Assembly (NCBI GenBank): GCA_039621445.1
Contig: CP154954.1
Coordinates: forward strand, 16,200,140-16,264,139
Length of the DNA: 64,000 nt
Direction of reading: 5' to 3'
Origin: Euglena gracilis
Lineage: Eukaryota > Euglenida > Euglenophyceae > Euglenales
Shown here: positions 1-11,132 of the stretch, piece by piece
Position numbering within the stretch: position 1 is the stretch's first letter
Layout: every line of letters begins with the position of its first letter
Notes under the pieces: model-generated
Databases searched by the model: none
What the model was told of the DNA's origin: nothing
Seen by the model: only the letters and a program-made list of their open reading frames with translations
Translations under genes and position numbers: made by a program

Positions 1-350
1 AGTCGGGGGCCAAGCGCCCAGTATGCAATTTGCCCCCCTTTCAATCATGGCTTGGGCAAATCCCCCGGCTGGGGGGGTGTGGCCGATTTGGGCCACAGAA
101 ATGAACCAAGATATTGGCCCGGAGGAGGTCAGGCAGATGGAAGGAGGGGTCCCGGACCTCCCAAGTGAAGTCATCAATGAACATTCACTGGGGAGGGGTA
201 CACTCGGCCGGTGAACCTCACCAGTTTGAGGCTCAGGGGTGAAATTTTGATGTGCCTTTTCTGTTGTGTATATTTTTTTGTTCTTTTTCCACACCCCCTG
301 CTCAGCCTGCAGTCCAATTTTTGGCTGGTCTAGAGGTGACCGCACGTGGA

Positions 351-445
351 CTGGCACGGGGACTTGCACCAGCACCCGCACCGGCACTGGCACTGGCACT
401 GGCACTGGCACGGGCATGGGCAATTGCACCGGAACGGGCATGGGT
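351..445. repeat. GGCACT-type hexamer microsatellite
   Basis: A run of ggcact/ggcacg/gcaccg hexamers, cleanest near 380-415. Open frames crossing it encode only alternating G-T, A-L or H-W repeats, so none is treated as a gene. Confidence 0.7.
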
Positions 446-634
446 CCACCAGCACTGGCCTTTCCAACACACATCGGTGGGCCCCATTGAATTCTGGCGC
501 TCCTACCTGTGAGGCACCCTCCGGGATGGTGCCTGCGCAGGGAGGGCTGGTCAAGGCCTCGGTGGCACCTTCGAGGGCTGGACACGGCCTCCGGGGCATC
601 CTTCTGCATAGCACTTTGCATGAGGGTGAAGGCC

Positions 635-1561
635 TCAACGGCAACACTTGGGACGGCACCTGCACAGGGGGGGAGGGCTACGCATTGCCACCGGGGCACC
701 CTCTTGGATCACAACGCGGTTGATAGGGCTGGACGCGTCCCCCTCGGCACCCTCCAGATTGGCTCCGGCTCCACGAGGGGGGCTGCTCGAGGCCTCACGG
801 GGGTCCTCTGCTGTGTTCAGCTGGATGTTGGTTGGAGGTTTGGGAAATGGCTGCAAACCCTCCGAAACAAAACGGACCGCCCCGGCAATGGTGCGTCGTC
901 GGCCCCTGGTGCCTGTGGTGTACTGTGCGGCTCTTAGGTGTGGACCTCCTCCTCCACAACCTTGACGATGGGGGCTCCGAGAGGCAGTGTGGGGATGGCC
1001 GCCGGGGTGTTCAGGCACGAGTTGAGATCGCTCATTTGACTGCTTGGAGGTGGAACTGGGGGGATTTGCGGGGGCGGGGGTTGTGGTCGGTGTGGGACAA
1101 AGGTCTGCCAGAACAATGGATTGTTGGCTTGCCTGATGTGTGGGGATGGGTACCTGGGGTTTGGGGGCATGAGCTGACCCTTGGGAGCGCAGGTATTGAA
1201 GCATCTTCCGAAACCAGTTGTGGAACTCCTTGGAGCGGACATCGGAGGCCTGCCACCGGCGTTGCAGGAAGCAGCTCCAGACCGAACAATCGAGTTTCTC
1301 AGGGTAGGGCGACGTTGGCGATGCTCTCTTTGAAGTCCCGCATGTGGGAGAATGTTTTCCTAGCTTGCGATGAAGCGTCCCATCAGCACCGCACCAAGCT
1401 GCGGGCGGGGTCGGTGGTGTCTCACTTGGGGTATGGAAGGGGACTCCTCCTCGCGGTCGAAGAGCGTGGTACGTAGGCGATGATGCGGCAGCGGACACCG
1501 AGGGAGAATACGCCAGCAGGGTCTGTGAGGTCTGGTTGAGGGTCATAAGTAAATTCTTCAC
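635..1561 (-). CDS. Unrecognised 308-codon open frame in left flank
   Basis: An open frame of 308 codons with no stop, the longest in the left flank. The middle (about residues 85-130) looks protein-like, with W, F and C residues and alternating charge (a short stretch reads SVWSCFLQRRWQ). The ends are proline, serine and threonine rich and of low complexity. No family is recognised. The region is C-rich on this strand, which lengthens open frames by chance, and a 214-codon frame overlaps on the other strand. It could be an exon, a relic of a transposon ORF or chance. No splice sites or poly(A) signal pin it down. Confidence 0.25.
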   Translation of the reverse strand: MKNLLMTLNQTSQTLLAYSPSVSAAASSPTYHALRPRGGVPFHTPSETPPTPPAAWCGADGTLHRKLGKHSPTCGTSKRASPTSPYPEKLDCSVWSCFLQRRWQASDVRSKEFHNWFRKMLQYLRSQGSAHAPKPQVPIPTHQASQQSIVLADLCPTPTTTPAPANPPSSTSKQSNERSQLVPEHPGGHPHTASRSPHRQGCGGGGPHLRAAQYTTGTRGRRRTIAGAVRFVSEGLQPFPKPPTNIQLNTAEDPREASSSPPRGAGANLEGAEGDASSPINRVVIQEGAPVAMRSPPPLCRCRPKCCR

Positions 1562-1707
1562 AAGTAAGGGTACGTTTTGTGCAAAAGTACATCAATGTGG
1601 TGACCTTTGGCTCAAAGCACTGGTAGGAACAAATCCACGTTTTTGGATTGTGGTCCTGGACCTGACCTGGAAAATCGGTGCACAGGATGCGATTTGGGTG
1701 CTGTGCC

Positions 1708-2016
1708 CAGGGCGGTCCTTAAGGGACAGGAAAGTTTTTTTTTTTTTTTCTTTAAGGAGCGGCTCCAATTGAGCCAAAGGGGCGGGTAAGGGCCAGACTG
1801 GGACTTGTACGGGTCCAAGTATTGAACAGTCAAAAAACACAGTTTTTGATGATTTGGGGGATGGACGATGGTCCAAGGGTGCCAGGAATCATTTTTTTGC
1901 CTGATGTCGACCTGTTCTCACTGTAAATGCCAAAATTTCGCCCATTTTCCTGTGTATTTTTCACTCAGTGTGCTGGCTCAGCGGAGTTTTTTTATATTTG
2001 CTTAAGGACCGCCCTT
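1708..2016. mobile_element. 309-bp MITE, CAGGGCGGTCC family, with TSD
   Basis: It begins CAGGGCGGTCCTTAAGG and ends GCTTAAGGACCGCCCTT, so the termini are inverted repeats. The 8-bp gctgtgcc flanks it on both sides (1700-1707 and 2017-2024). Terminal CAG and an 8-bp duplication are typical of hAT elements. There is no coding capacity. Relatives lie at 19889-20215 and 35521-35804. Confidence 0.75.
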
Positions 2017-2029
2017 GCTGTGCCCAGCG

Positions 2030-5000
2030 TGTCGGCTTCCACAGAAACCCCAGATGAACGCCTGCTCTCTTCTGACAGGGTTCTCCGGCAAGTCTTTGCC
2101 CCGGCCCGCCTCCCAAATATGGCCGCCCCGTTCAGCCTCTTGCAGCAGCTCCCCGGCAAGTCCGACCTGTGGCTGCAGCTGCGCGGCTCCGAAGCGGCTC
2201 GGACTGCGCCCAGACCACATCACGCGGTAGACCCTGAAGATCGTTGCCTGCCACCTTGTGAAGTTGCCTTCATCCCCTGGCCTCGTATCCAATCTTGACC
2301 ATGCACATGGGGGGAAGAAACCCGGTTTTGTGATATTGATTGGAGAGGCACGGGAACTTTTGCTGGACCCCGGCGTGTCCAGCCAGCCAGCCAGCGTCTT
2401 TTCCCAGCCTCGGACCCCGTCCCCTGTATAGCCCGGTTTTAATCTCTGTCCAACCCCCGAAGGGCGGCTGCAGTGTAGTGTATTTTTTCTTCAAATGCAA
2501 AGTGCATGGGTCAAAACGAGGCAAACGGGGAAAATTTTGTAAGAATCGGTCGGATATGGCCTGCCTAGCTCAAAAATTGGTCAAAATCGATTTCTTTTAC
2601 ATGATTTGCAGATGGCTTTTTTCCCTTCAGTTTCGATATTCTTCTAATGCCTGGCTCAACCCCACAACAAGCCAATTCCATCCGGGAGACTCTACGGCAG
2701 AGGGGTTGGTAGCAACATTTCGCTGACCGACATTGTGGCCTGCCCCCGCTCTCCGTCTTGCAGGCTCATCATACTCTCGTCGTGGCAGGAGGCATTGCTG
2801 GCTGACAAATTTGCAAGGGTGGACGGACCCATGAGCGCCAGCGGGAATGCTTTTGAATCGGTCACACCAGCGAAAGATAAAACTGGCAGTAGTTGCCACG
2901 TTCTCGCATGCATTGACGATGTCAAGAGCCACTCTTTTCAGCCACACGTGTGTGCCGTATGATGCAAAAAAGTTAGTCGATGATTTTGGGAAAGCGGCCG
3001 AAACTGGTGAGGTATTTGGGCAATGGGAGGGTGCGTGCTGTCCACAGTCCCCGTGTTTTGGCTGTGGGGTAGCAGCAGAGAGATTCACCCTACCTGAGAT
3101 GGAGGGCAGGTTGCTTTCAATTCAGCGGGCTTTCCGGCCACCTAATATTTAATGTTTCAGACCAGCGCTGCGCAGGCAAGACTGAAAAATGGTCGTATTG
3201 TCATGGTCATAACACTCTGTCCATCCTCTTACGGATCCAGGGGTTTACCGGACGCCCACCCTGTTGTAAGTAAAGCCCTGCTTTCAGGCATTATTTTTTT
3301 AAGTCAAATAACTTGAAACATTTCCAAGGTTTTAAAGCTTTAGGTTTTTTCCCCTTCGGATTTTCTTTCTTTGGGGTTTTCGGTGTTTTAGGATTCTTTA
3401 GACTCAGGATATTTTTTAGGGGCCGCCTGGGCATCAAACGGGGTCCAAAATTACTAAGGTGAAACCCGTTTTCCTCAGTTAGAGTGGTGCCATAAATTCT
3501 TTTTTCCCGGAGTTGGTTTGCTTTTTTGTTTTTCCAACATCATTTTTGCTCGTTCAGAAACAAGCTTTGCCAGAATGATTTCTAAGAGTTTTTTTTTTTA
3601 GAGTTTTAAGGCTTTTTTTAAAATTTTGGCCATTTTTTTCTGTTTTTTTCAGGTTTCCCCAGCACTGTTCCCAAGTCCCGACCCGTCCAAACCTGGGGGC
3701 CCTCTCCCCCCTCGTTCCCCCAAGTCCCCCTACGGCTCCCAGTCCTCTCCTCCGCTGCCGTGGAGCACTATTGGCGGCCTCGATATCAGCCCGCGAGGCC
3801 GGATTACCATGTGATTTTTTGTAAGTTTTGCCTGACATTGGCAGACGTGGATAATTGAACATTGGACAGAGATTCTATTTTGGAACGTTCCAACGTTGCT
3901 GTGCCGGGGGGGTCAGTAGCTGCGTTACACTGCAGGCCCGCGCCTTTGGAGGACAGGGCTGCCAGCTCCCTGCCCGCCCCAGAACCCCTGGCCCCCGGGG
4001 TGCTGGACTGCTGCCCCCGCACTGCGGGCTGCGGCTCGCCAGGGCTCCCCGAGCTGACTGGGCGGCGGGCCTGTCGGCGCCGCTCACCCGCCCGTCCCCG
4101 CACCGTGCTGCCGGATGTGGGGACATGCAGGGTTGCTTATGCCTGCCCTCCCCCTCCTGATTCCTTTTTTTTGGTCTGTTGGTTTGGGGAAACCGATTAA
4201 CCCCTTTTGGCAGGGCGTCTGGTTTCTGGCGTCTGCATTTCTGTTGACGTTGCTTTGTGTGGTTTTGTTTTGGGGGGGAGTTTGTATTTTTGCCCCCAAG
4301 ACCTGATTTGTCCAGCGTACCTCCCGAGTGAGTGCTTGCCACCAAGCACCTATGAAATGACCGGGCGTGAGTGGGCATGACTGGGTCTGGGATTCTGGAT
4401 GACTGTGTGTGCTTGCCTGCTACTCATTCCAGCCAAGCAACTGCATGGGTGGGACTGGCTCACCGGCAGAGCATGGCATTGTCATCGCTGCTGCTGACGT
4501 GCCACTCTCCCACGCACTCCTGCGGCCCGAGGTATATGGCGGCCAGGCAGATGCTCTGACAGACGGGCAACTGATGCCGCGGTGAGGGTCTGCCTGCCTC
4601 TGATCCCCCTCTGATGGGTCCCAGCCTGCCTCCGCCCATGTCGCCCAGGAAGGTGGCAGCCCACCATACGGTGCACAATCCGTACTCCTTTGACGGTCTT
4701 TTGGCAATGTTCAGTTTGCTGTACAGCAGTGTGTGTGTCTGGGGGCGGGGGATGTTCAGCTTTCGTCTAACTCCTGGAGTAAACGACGCGAGTCAAGAAG
4801 GAAAGCGCTCATTTCTTGATTCATCATTTCAATCATTGTTCTGTTCATTTTATTGGATTTCCCATGAAAGTCTTCCACAATTGCACATTTCTGGGTTTTA
4901 GCAGTTGGAAGTTGTCACATTGAGGACTGCAGACCCATTTCAAGGCCGCACTCTTTTTATTCGGTCCTCCAAGGTTTAGGGCCAATAGGTCTTCCTCGTT

Positions 5001-5060
5001 TCTAAACCTGGCCCCAGGACCCTTGCGATGGCCCTCAATGTGTGGTCCACGTGGGCTCGT
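2030..5060 (+). repeat. Compact third copy of the 16.8-23.0 kb arm block
   Basis: At least seven segments match the left arm in the same order and orientation: 2115-2222 with 16818-16928; 2290-2540 with 17480-17720; 2730-2890 with 17970-18100; 3660-3800 with 19110-19250; 3940-4030 with 21470-21560; 4090-4160 with 21845-21920; 4400-5060 with 22400-23040. Each is clearly diverged, and the flank version is about half as long, partly because the arm gained insertions such as the MITEs at 19889 and 22064. This looks like an older duplication than the inverted one. No gene is seen in it. Confidence 0.7.
2115..2222 (+). repeat. Dispersed coding-like 110-bp block (copy 1 of 4)
   Basis: A GC-rich block whose + frame reads MAAPFSL, then QQLPGKSDLWLQLRGSEAAR. 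The same frame is preserved in diverged copies at 16818-16928 (+), 39130-39240 (-) and 60010-60112 (-). It may be a fossil exon or part of an old repeat. No family is recognised and no full gene surrounds any copy. Confidence 0.55.
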
Positions 5061-5216
5061 GATCGACTCAAAAGTCTGGCAACCCGTACCCAGACTTTCC
5101 CCTCCCTCCTCCCTCCCTCCCTCCCTCCCTCGCTACACTTTTTGTGCACCTGTGCACTTGGGCAGGTGCACCCCCTTATGTACCGTGGTAGCTTCTGTGG
5201 AGATGATTGGAGCTAT
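5061..5216. other. Unique junction sequence beside the inverted repeat
   Basis: This short stretch lies between the end of the third-copy block and the outer end of the left arm. It contains a CCTC microsatellite (about 5098-5132) and no gene. The left arm leaves homology with the right arm at the shared gccgtttc (5217-5224). Confidence 0.5.
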
Positions 5217-6006
5217 GCCGTTTCAAAAAGGGGGGGAATGTGACCAGTGACTGAACTGCACATGCAACAACTGAATTCAGCACATTGAAGTGCCTTCTAA
5301 CCTACGGCAAGCAATCCGCGCAAATTATGACAAAAAATCATCCGATTTAGGCATTTTCAGGCAAAAAATGGAAAAAGTGTGAAACGTTCTGACGGGACGC
5401 ACAAAATGGATTATTCTGGTCCGTAACAACGGGGGGTATGGATGTGCTACGTTTTCGTAATCTTTCATGGCGTATCTGTGTCAAAAACTGCCGAACACAA
5501 ACCGGGGGTGACACGTCACGCATTCGGGTCGCGAAACAGTTAACGCACTGGTGGTTTACTGTTGGACATCCGTAGGCCTGCTTTTGTGGAAATCCAGAAG
5601 GTGTCTAGAGGGGATTTGTCAACTTTTTTCTTTTGGCGAACATGCACCTGGTTATGGCGCATCGAATGATCCATAAAATAAAGTGTGGTGTGGCTTGTAT
5701 CAAAAGTTATTAAACCGTCGCCTCATCAGCAAATCCGCTCAGTCGGACCCCTCGAAGGGGTCCGCCGGGACGTACACACGAGCCGCTCTCGGCGGCACCG
5801 TGTCCCGACTGCTGGTGGCCGCCCCACGCCCTGCGGGGTCCGCCGGTACCCACCCGCCCGCCCGCGGAGGTGACTCGTCGCCCGCTGGTGATTCGAATCG
5901 CGACCGTCGAGTCGGTCGCTCAGGCAGGGACCCCTCGGACGAGGACTCGGCAGCCACGGACAACGGCAGATTCGCGGTGCACCACAGCATTAATTAATTT
6001 ATTCTT

Positions 6007-6425
6007 GATGCGCACAATTGCGCCCACAAAATGCATTCTGCGTGTTCAGGGAGGGAGGGTTTGACCCCCCCATCCTCAAAAACGTTCGTAGTCTCAAACT
6101 TACGAAGCCACAAACATTCAATACCTTCCCATCTACTTTTAGAACACAAGTAATTCCCAAAAGAAATGTGGGGCATGTACAGGTGTACAAACGCCTGTAC
6201 TAATGGGCCACTATTTTCACACGGGACTGAAGGAACTCTTTGTCAGACGCAGTACACGTACAAGGCCTACTGCACATGCCATTTAGGATGAATATGGAAC
6301 AGTTTATACTTTTGATGCGCGCAATTGCGCAAATAAAAAGTATAAATTGTTTCATAAGGTACAACCGTATCACCACACACGTGCACATGTTTTTTTTTAT
6401 TTTTGATGCGCGCAAATGCGCAAAT
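6007..6425. repeat. Three GCGC hairpin motifs, left arm 3' cluster
   Basis: Copies lie at about 6007-6027 (degenerate), 6314-6337 (GATGCGCGCAATTGCGCAAAT followed by AA) and 6405-6425. The second carries AATAAA on the + strand at its edge. The third carries AATAAA on the minus strand just outside the hairpin, in the direction of gene B. They match the 49468-49903 cluster. Confidence 0.85.
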
Positions 6426-8043
6426 GCTAAGTAACACTTCCGTGTTCCTGAGATATGAATGTTAGCAGGACAACGGTGATAGTGAATAGCCCCCCAAATT
6501 GACTGAGCAACCGCGAGTCTGGCTGCTGCCTCCCCAGGAGCCCTCTCCTGGTGTGGACGGCGGCGACCCAGCACGCTGTCCCAGTGGACCTGGCACAGGT
6601 CCAACTCCGCCTGCGACCGGCGACTGCTGCCAGCCTGCACGTCGTAGCACAGCTGGTCCAGCTCCGTCGCAGCGTCGGCGGAGGGTACCTGGTGCTTCAG
6701 GAGCGTCCGCAGCGCGTACTGCAGCACGTCCTTCAGTGCAGCGTCGAGCGCCAGCAGGGATGGCGGACCCACCCAGCCGTCCGGCCACCGCAGGACCACC
6801 GACTGGTCCTGGGACTCCTCCCCCTCGTCCACGTCGAGGTCCTCGGGCTGCCGTCTCTCCGTGCACAGCCCCTTCACCGACGTGAACGTCACCATCTGGT
6901 GGACCAGGCGGTCGGTGGCGTCCAGCGGTGGGCGCAGCTCACTGCCGTCCAGCAGGTAGTCCAGGTTGCGCAGGCAGTCCGCCACCCCGCCCACTCGCAG
7001 CTCCCGGGCACCGTGGTGCCCCTGCCTCACCAGGAGGTACAGGTCCATCACGTCCTCCACCTCCACCGCCCAGCCTGCTGAGGGTCGCCTCGTTGACCTC
7101 CTCGGAGAAGCAGCAGGCGGGCAGCTGCCGTGCCACCGGTCCCACATCAGCAGCGTGCACGCCAGCGTACGCACGTAGTCCGAGTGGCCGCGCGGCCGGT
7201 GTTCGGGTATCGGTGCCTCCAGGTGGAGCAGCATCATCAGGGCGTTGCACAGCACCTTCCGCGCCTGTCCACCGGTCTGCGGCCGCCGCTCCTCCCAGTG
7301 GCACCCCCGCACCTGCCACCCCAGCGCGAAGCAGGCCGGCGCCCACACCACCAGCAGGTCCTCCAGCGCCTGCGCCACCGCCAGGTCCCGCTCCAGCTCC
7401 TCCAGGGCCTCCACCGCCTGGGCCTCCTTCCGGCGGCAGTCCTCCACCCGCCGGATGCTCTCCATTTCCCCGCTCCCCGACTGCCACGCCCGCTGCATCT
7501 CCACCTCCGGCAGCACGGTGTCCCGACACCGTCGCAGGTTCCGGGTCATCCGTCGGAGGCGGGCGCGGCGGTCCGTCGGCTTCATCAGCATGGCGCCGAC
7601 CCACATCTCCAGCGCCTGCTTGGGGACCACTGCTCGCCCGGCGCCATCGTGCCCCGCTGCAGGAACAGGAACAGCGGCAGCAGGCGGCGGTACAGCACGT
7701 ACAGCACCTGCTTGTACGCGTGCCACACGCCGTACAGCGGGGGCAGCTGCCGCAGCGCCTCGCTCGCGTCCCACCTCTGGCACTCCCGCCCGTACACCAC
7801 CTTCAGCTGGCGGTACCAGAGGCTGATGTCCACCAGCAGGGGCAGCGGGGCCTTCAAGCGGGACAACACGTCACCCTTCAGGAAGCGGAGGACCTTCAGC
7901 ATCCCCACCTGAGAGGAGATCCGGTCGTCCGTCAGCATGAAGGGGCGCCACACCGGGCACCGGGCGTTCTCTCAACGGCATCAGAGTCACCGCCTTCTGG
8001 GTGAAACCAACTTCGTAGTCACACAACCGATACAAAACAAAGG

Positions 8044-8097
8044 GTAAACTGATTCGATGCGCTCATTTGCGCAAATGCGCGCATCAAATCAGTTTAC
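8044..8097. repeat. 54-bp near-perfect palindrome in gene B intron
   Basis: The stretch starts gtaaactgatt and ends aatcagtttac. Its reverse complement differs only at two symmetric base pairs. The centre is a doubled GCGC hairpin motif around catttgcgcaaatg. Its counterpart in the right arm is 47735-47788. It could extrude as a cruciform or bind a dimeric protein. A degenerate motif copy lies at 8151-8178. Confidence 0.9.
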
Positions 8098-8704
8098 AAA
8101 CGTTAATCAGATACAGGGTAAGGTCCGGTACCTTGGCTGATTTAAAATTGCACCTGCGCGCAAATGTGCAAATCAAATTGAACCAACAGTACAAAAGAGA
8201 ACTTTGCACGAAACACTGCTGTATCACCGAAGACTAATTCAAAACATGTAATGCAGAGTAATGTGGGCGTGTTTGCGCGCATGTCGGTGTAATTCAGTTC
8301 TCTTCAGCTGACAGGCACCCATTTCCCACCAACACATCAACACCAACATAAGCAGTTGTTCTGTCCCCTCATCCCATTGACCTGCACAGGCTGTTCCAAA
8401 AAAAAATCAGTCATTCTGATGTTCGGGGCACGCCCAGCGGTACGCGCAGCTCGTGCGCCTCCAGCGGGCGTGCGCTGATCTCCGAGACCAGCTCCAGGAA
8501 CGCCGGCAGGTCGCTCCGCACCAGCCGTGCGGACACCCGGTGGATGCGGCCCAGCAGCTGCTCCAGCGATGGGTACCCCAGGTACTCCGGGATGGCGTCC
8601 ACCGCCATCCGCATCATGGCCATCACGCAGCAGTCGTGGGTGCGGATCACCATCCGGGGGTTCGACGTCCTGGCCCTCTTCCAGAAGTTGTCGAACCACA
8701 GGAC

Positions 8705-9056
8705 CAGACAATTGCTTAAGCACTGTCCCACCCCCCCCGGGGGGGTGGGTGACTGGTTTTTTCAGAGTGACTGACTGGTTTTGGGCCCGGACCCCCTCCC
8801 CCCCCCCGGGGGGGGGTCGGCCAGGAGTGGGCAAAAGTGGCTTGAGTGACCCCGGCGCCGAAGGCGCCGGAAAATTTTTTTTGGCCTAAAATGGCCTAAA
8901 GTGACTGGAAAGTGGCCGTTTTTCTGAGTGGCCGACCCCCCCCCCCCGGGGGGGTAGTGACTGGCTGGTTTTTTGAAAATGAGTGAGTGACTGGTTTTTA
9001 AAAAAGTGGAGTGACCCCCCCCCTCCCCCCCCCGGGGGTCGGTAAGCAATTGTATG
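8705..9056. mobile_element. 352-bp MITE inserted in gene B exon
   Basis: It is flanked by the 8-bp duplication cacaggac (8697-8704 and 9057-9064). The termini are inverted: CAGACAATTGCTTAAG at one end and GGTAAGCAATTGTATG at the other. The right arm at 47123-47141 shows the empty site, with cacaggac once on the complementary strand, so insertion followed the arm duplication. Inside are long C/G-run palindromes and a ggcgccgaaggcgcc core. It has no coding capacity. The CA start and 8-bp duplication suggest a hAT-type element. Confidence 0.88.
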
Positions 9057-9754
9057 CACAGGACGCAGCTCCGCCCCTCCGACTGCTGCCACAGGTCCTC
9101 CAGCCGCTCACAGGCCCGCTGCCGCCGCCACTGCCGGTTCCACATCGGCCCCTCCGGCAGGATCCCACTGGGCCGCAGCAGCCGGCTGGCCGCCCGGTGC
9201 CTGGCCAGCAGTGCCTCGTGCTCCTCCGCCGCCACCCGCTGCGCCGACCGCGGGCAGGCGTGCTGCCGCATCGCCCGGTACACCGCCCAGGCGTCCTTGA
9301 GCAGCAGCTCAATCCGCGGCCGCCGCAGCTCCCGGGCCAGCTCCTCCAGCAGCGCCGCGCCCCCCTCCGTCCGCAGCGGCACCCGGGTGTGGGCCACCTG
9401 CACCACCAGGGTCTGCAGCGGGTGGCCGCGCTGCACCACCGCCGCCACGAACTCCTCGTAGCTGGTGGCGAAGTGGGCCTTCACCAGCTGGCCCAGCACC
9501 TTCCTGGCCTCCGCGGCCAAGGCGGCCTCCTCGCTGTAGCCCTCGTAGCCACGGCGACGGGAGTGGGTGCTGCTGGCCTGCAAGGACTCCATTCAGTCGT
9601 CCCCAGGTCTGCCGGCACGCCGCCTTTTCGCCACCACCTCAAATCTGTTAACTTCACACCCCCGTTGTCGCCACCCTGTCCACATCACTCATACAGACAC
9701 ATTACACGCTACACGTCCCACAATCCTGTGTGTCATTTCTTTTATTTGGAACTG

Positions 9755-10652
9755 TTTGCGCGCGCAAAATGTGCAAGTCAACAAACAAAAAAGCACACAT
9801 TAATACACCGCTGTACCCTGCCTGGCCTCCCCCATGTACGTCAACTCCAGACAGGGGACACCGGCCATACACCACCATAGAGCCTTAGCCACCCAGCACG
9901 CAACACACACTCTCAAATGGTGAGCAGCGTAGCTTCCCATGGGTCATAGCGTTTCCACCAGCCATACAAATCACACCCCCACTGACACAACGAGTGACTG
10001 ACAACGTGCAGGTCAATAGACTGGCAGCACAACGACCTCTGGGTCGTTAAACAACCACTTTTCATTTCTGACACAATCTGGGGCGTCAACCACCCTCTCA
10101 GCAGCACAGTCAATCACAGTAGGAATAATCGTTTGATGCGCGCATTTGTGCAAGTGTGCAGAGCGCCACAAACAAAATTTATTCCGTACACCAATTAGAA
10201 GGTTCCAGTCACCGGGCATTTCTTCGTCCTTGTCCAAAACAGGGGTGTGTCATGGCACCCAACACACCATCACAATAATTTCGAAATTCATCAAAGGTGT
10301 CTGATTTCATCGCCCGGCAAACGTTCAGTATCCACAGGTCACATTTGGACACCCAAAAGTCAAAAAACGTACGCCGTCAGATCTGGCCAGTTGGGTGCCG
10401 CGGGTGGTGTGGGGTGGAAGAGGGTGTCGGCGGGTGTCCCACGGACAGTGTGCAGACAACCATCTGCGGAGAGGGAGAGGTACAAATGGTCGCGTGCCCG
10501 TTCGGTCGAGAAGTCAAGTTTGTACTCGAAGGGGTTCAAATTGCCCAGCCCTAACGAGTTCCGTCCGCGATCACAATTTTTTTTTTTGGCAGGCAGGGTA
10601 CAGGGTCCCAGGGGTTTCAAAAAAATGGTCCATTTGCGCAAATGCGCCCATC
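9755..10652. repeat. Three further GCGC hairpin motifs, left arm
   Basis: Copies lie at about 9755-9777 (gcgcgcgc variant, followed on the minus strand by a nearby aaataaaag), 10134-10155 and 10631-10652 (catttgcgcaaatgcgccc). They are counterparts of 46413, 46034 and 45529 in the right arm. They mark the 5' side of the truncated element. Confidence 0.8.
9913..10403 (-). pseudogene. Conserved short frames upstream of gene B (left)
   Basis: These are left-arm counterparts of the short frames at 45806-46276. The segment encoding SDxxDEFRNYCDGVLG is present, but a 7-base difference (right gacatgacttatgac against left gccatgac) shifts the frame early. The second frame (IDCAAERVVDAPDC to PVY) is intact. 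They could be decayed 5' exons of gene B or chance frames kept by low divergence. Confidence 0.35.
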
Positions 10653-10666
10653 CTAAAGGGAAAACC

Positions 10667-10692
10667 CTTAAGTGCGAATTCGGCTGCCTAAG
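10667..10692 (-). repeat. Single TIR of the truncated element
   Basis: Identical, when reversed, to the left TIR of the full element (45489-45514). It starts cttaagtgcgaatt and ends gctgcctaag. It marks the inner limit of element-derived DNA in the left arm; hairpin motifs stop here. Confidence 0.8.
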
Positions 10693-11132
10693 CCCCGGCC
10701 CAGAACCAAAAATTGTCATTGTTTAAAAAAAATAATGTGAAATGCAATTTTTTTTGTCCCCCCAATTTTTCTGGCGCTTTGAGCAAAAAAAAATTGTTTG
10801 TTCGGGGGAGGGGGGTCCTGACTATACCATTGCTTAAGGTTTGTCTGACCCCCAGGGGGGTGATTGGCTGGTTTTTAGGAGTGGTTTTTGGCTCCAGGCG
10901 CCCCCCCTCCCCCCCGGGAGATTGGCCACGAATGCCCGAAAGTGGCCACCCGACGCGGAAGCCACGGGAACTTTTTTTTTGAAGTTTTTGGCCTTTTCGG
11001 CCCGAGTGCCCCTGTGTGCACTGTGGCTGTTTGTTTGGTGCCTTTTATCCCTTCTTCTGTTCCCTTCTTCTGGCTGTTTTTCGCCTCTGAACCTTTTGTC
11101 TGTGTACGTGGAGGTGGCCGGAGCCTGGCGGG

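Larger units (their letters stand above)
5739..9592 (-). pseudogene. Gene B, left-arm copy, disrupted
   Basis: This is the homologue of gene B at 46.6-50.2 kb, read right to left. The first exon starts with an ATG at 9592 (MESLQASS) and is split by a 352-bp MITE (8705-9056) between the L-R-x-x-CVL strand and WFDNF. The second exon begins near 7970 and runs in frame to about 7636. There the right-arm bases tccacc read tccc, a one-base loss that ends the frame at 7585; the rest (WVGAMLMKPTDRR onward) continues in another frame to about 6490. A further one-base loss followed by a 23-bp loss scrambles about 25 codons near 7070-7130 but restores frame. In-frame losses of about 15 and 18 bp also occur. 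The putative last exon (5739-5947) keeps its frame. The start ATG survives here, whereas the right arm has ATC at that place. Confidence 0.8.
5217..10692 (-). mobile_element. Truncated second copy of the two-gene element
   Basis: This is the reverse complement of the first half of the 45489-56163 element: one TIR (10667-10692), the short upstream frames, gene B and the hairpin motifs. It is cut at 5217, the arm edge, so gene A and the second TIR are missing. It is interrupted by a 352-bp MITE (8705-9056). It is presumed immobile because one end is absent. Confidence 0.8.

Noticed and set aside
6200-7783. A single intact 527-codon gene on the left arm
   Set aside because: Its first part is in the wrong frame relative to the right-arm protein; the true frame enters only after the one-base loss near 7630.
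6499-8004. Long plus-strand frames opposite gene B
   Set aside because: They are antisense shadows of a GC3-rich exon; their proline, arginine and serine-rich content follows from the codon bias of the true strand. The same holds for 46301-49394 minus.
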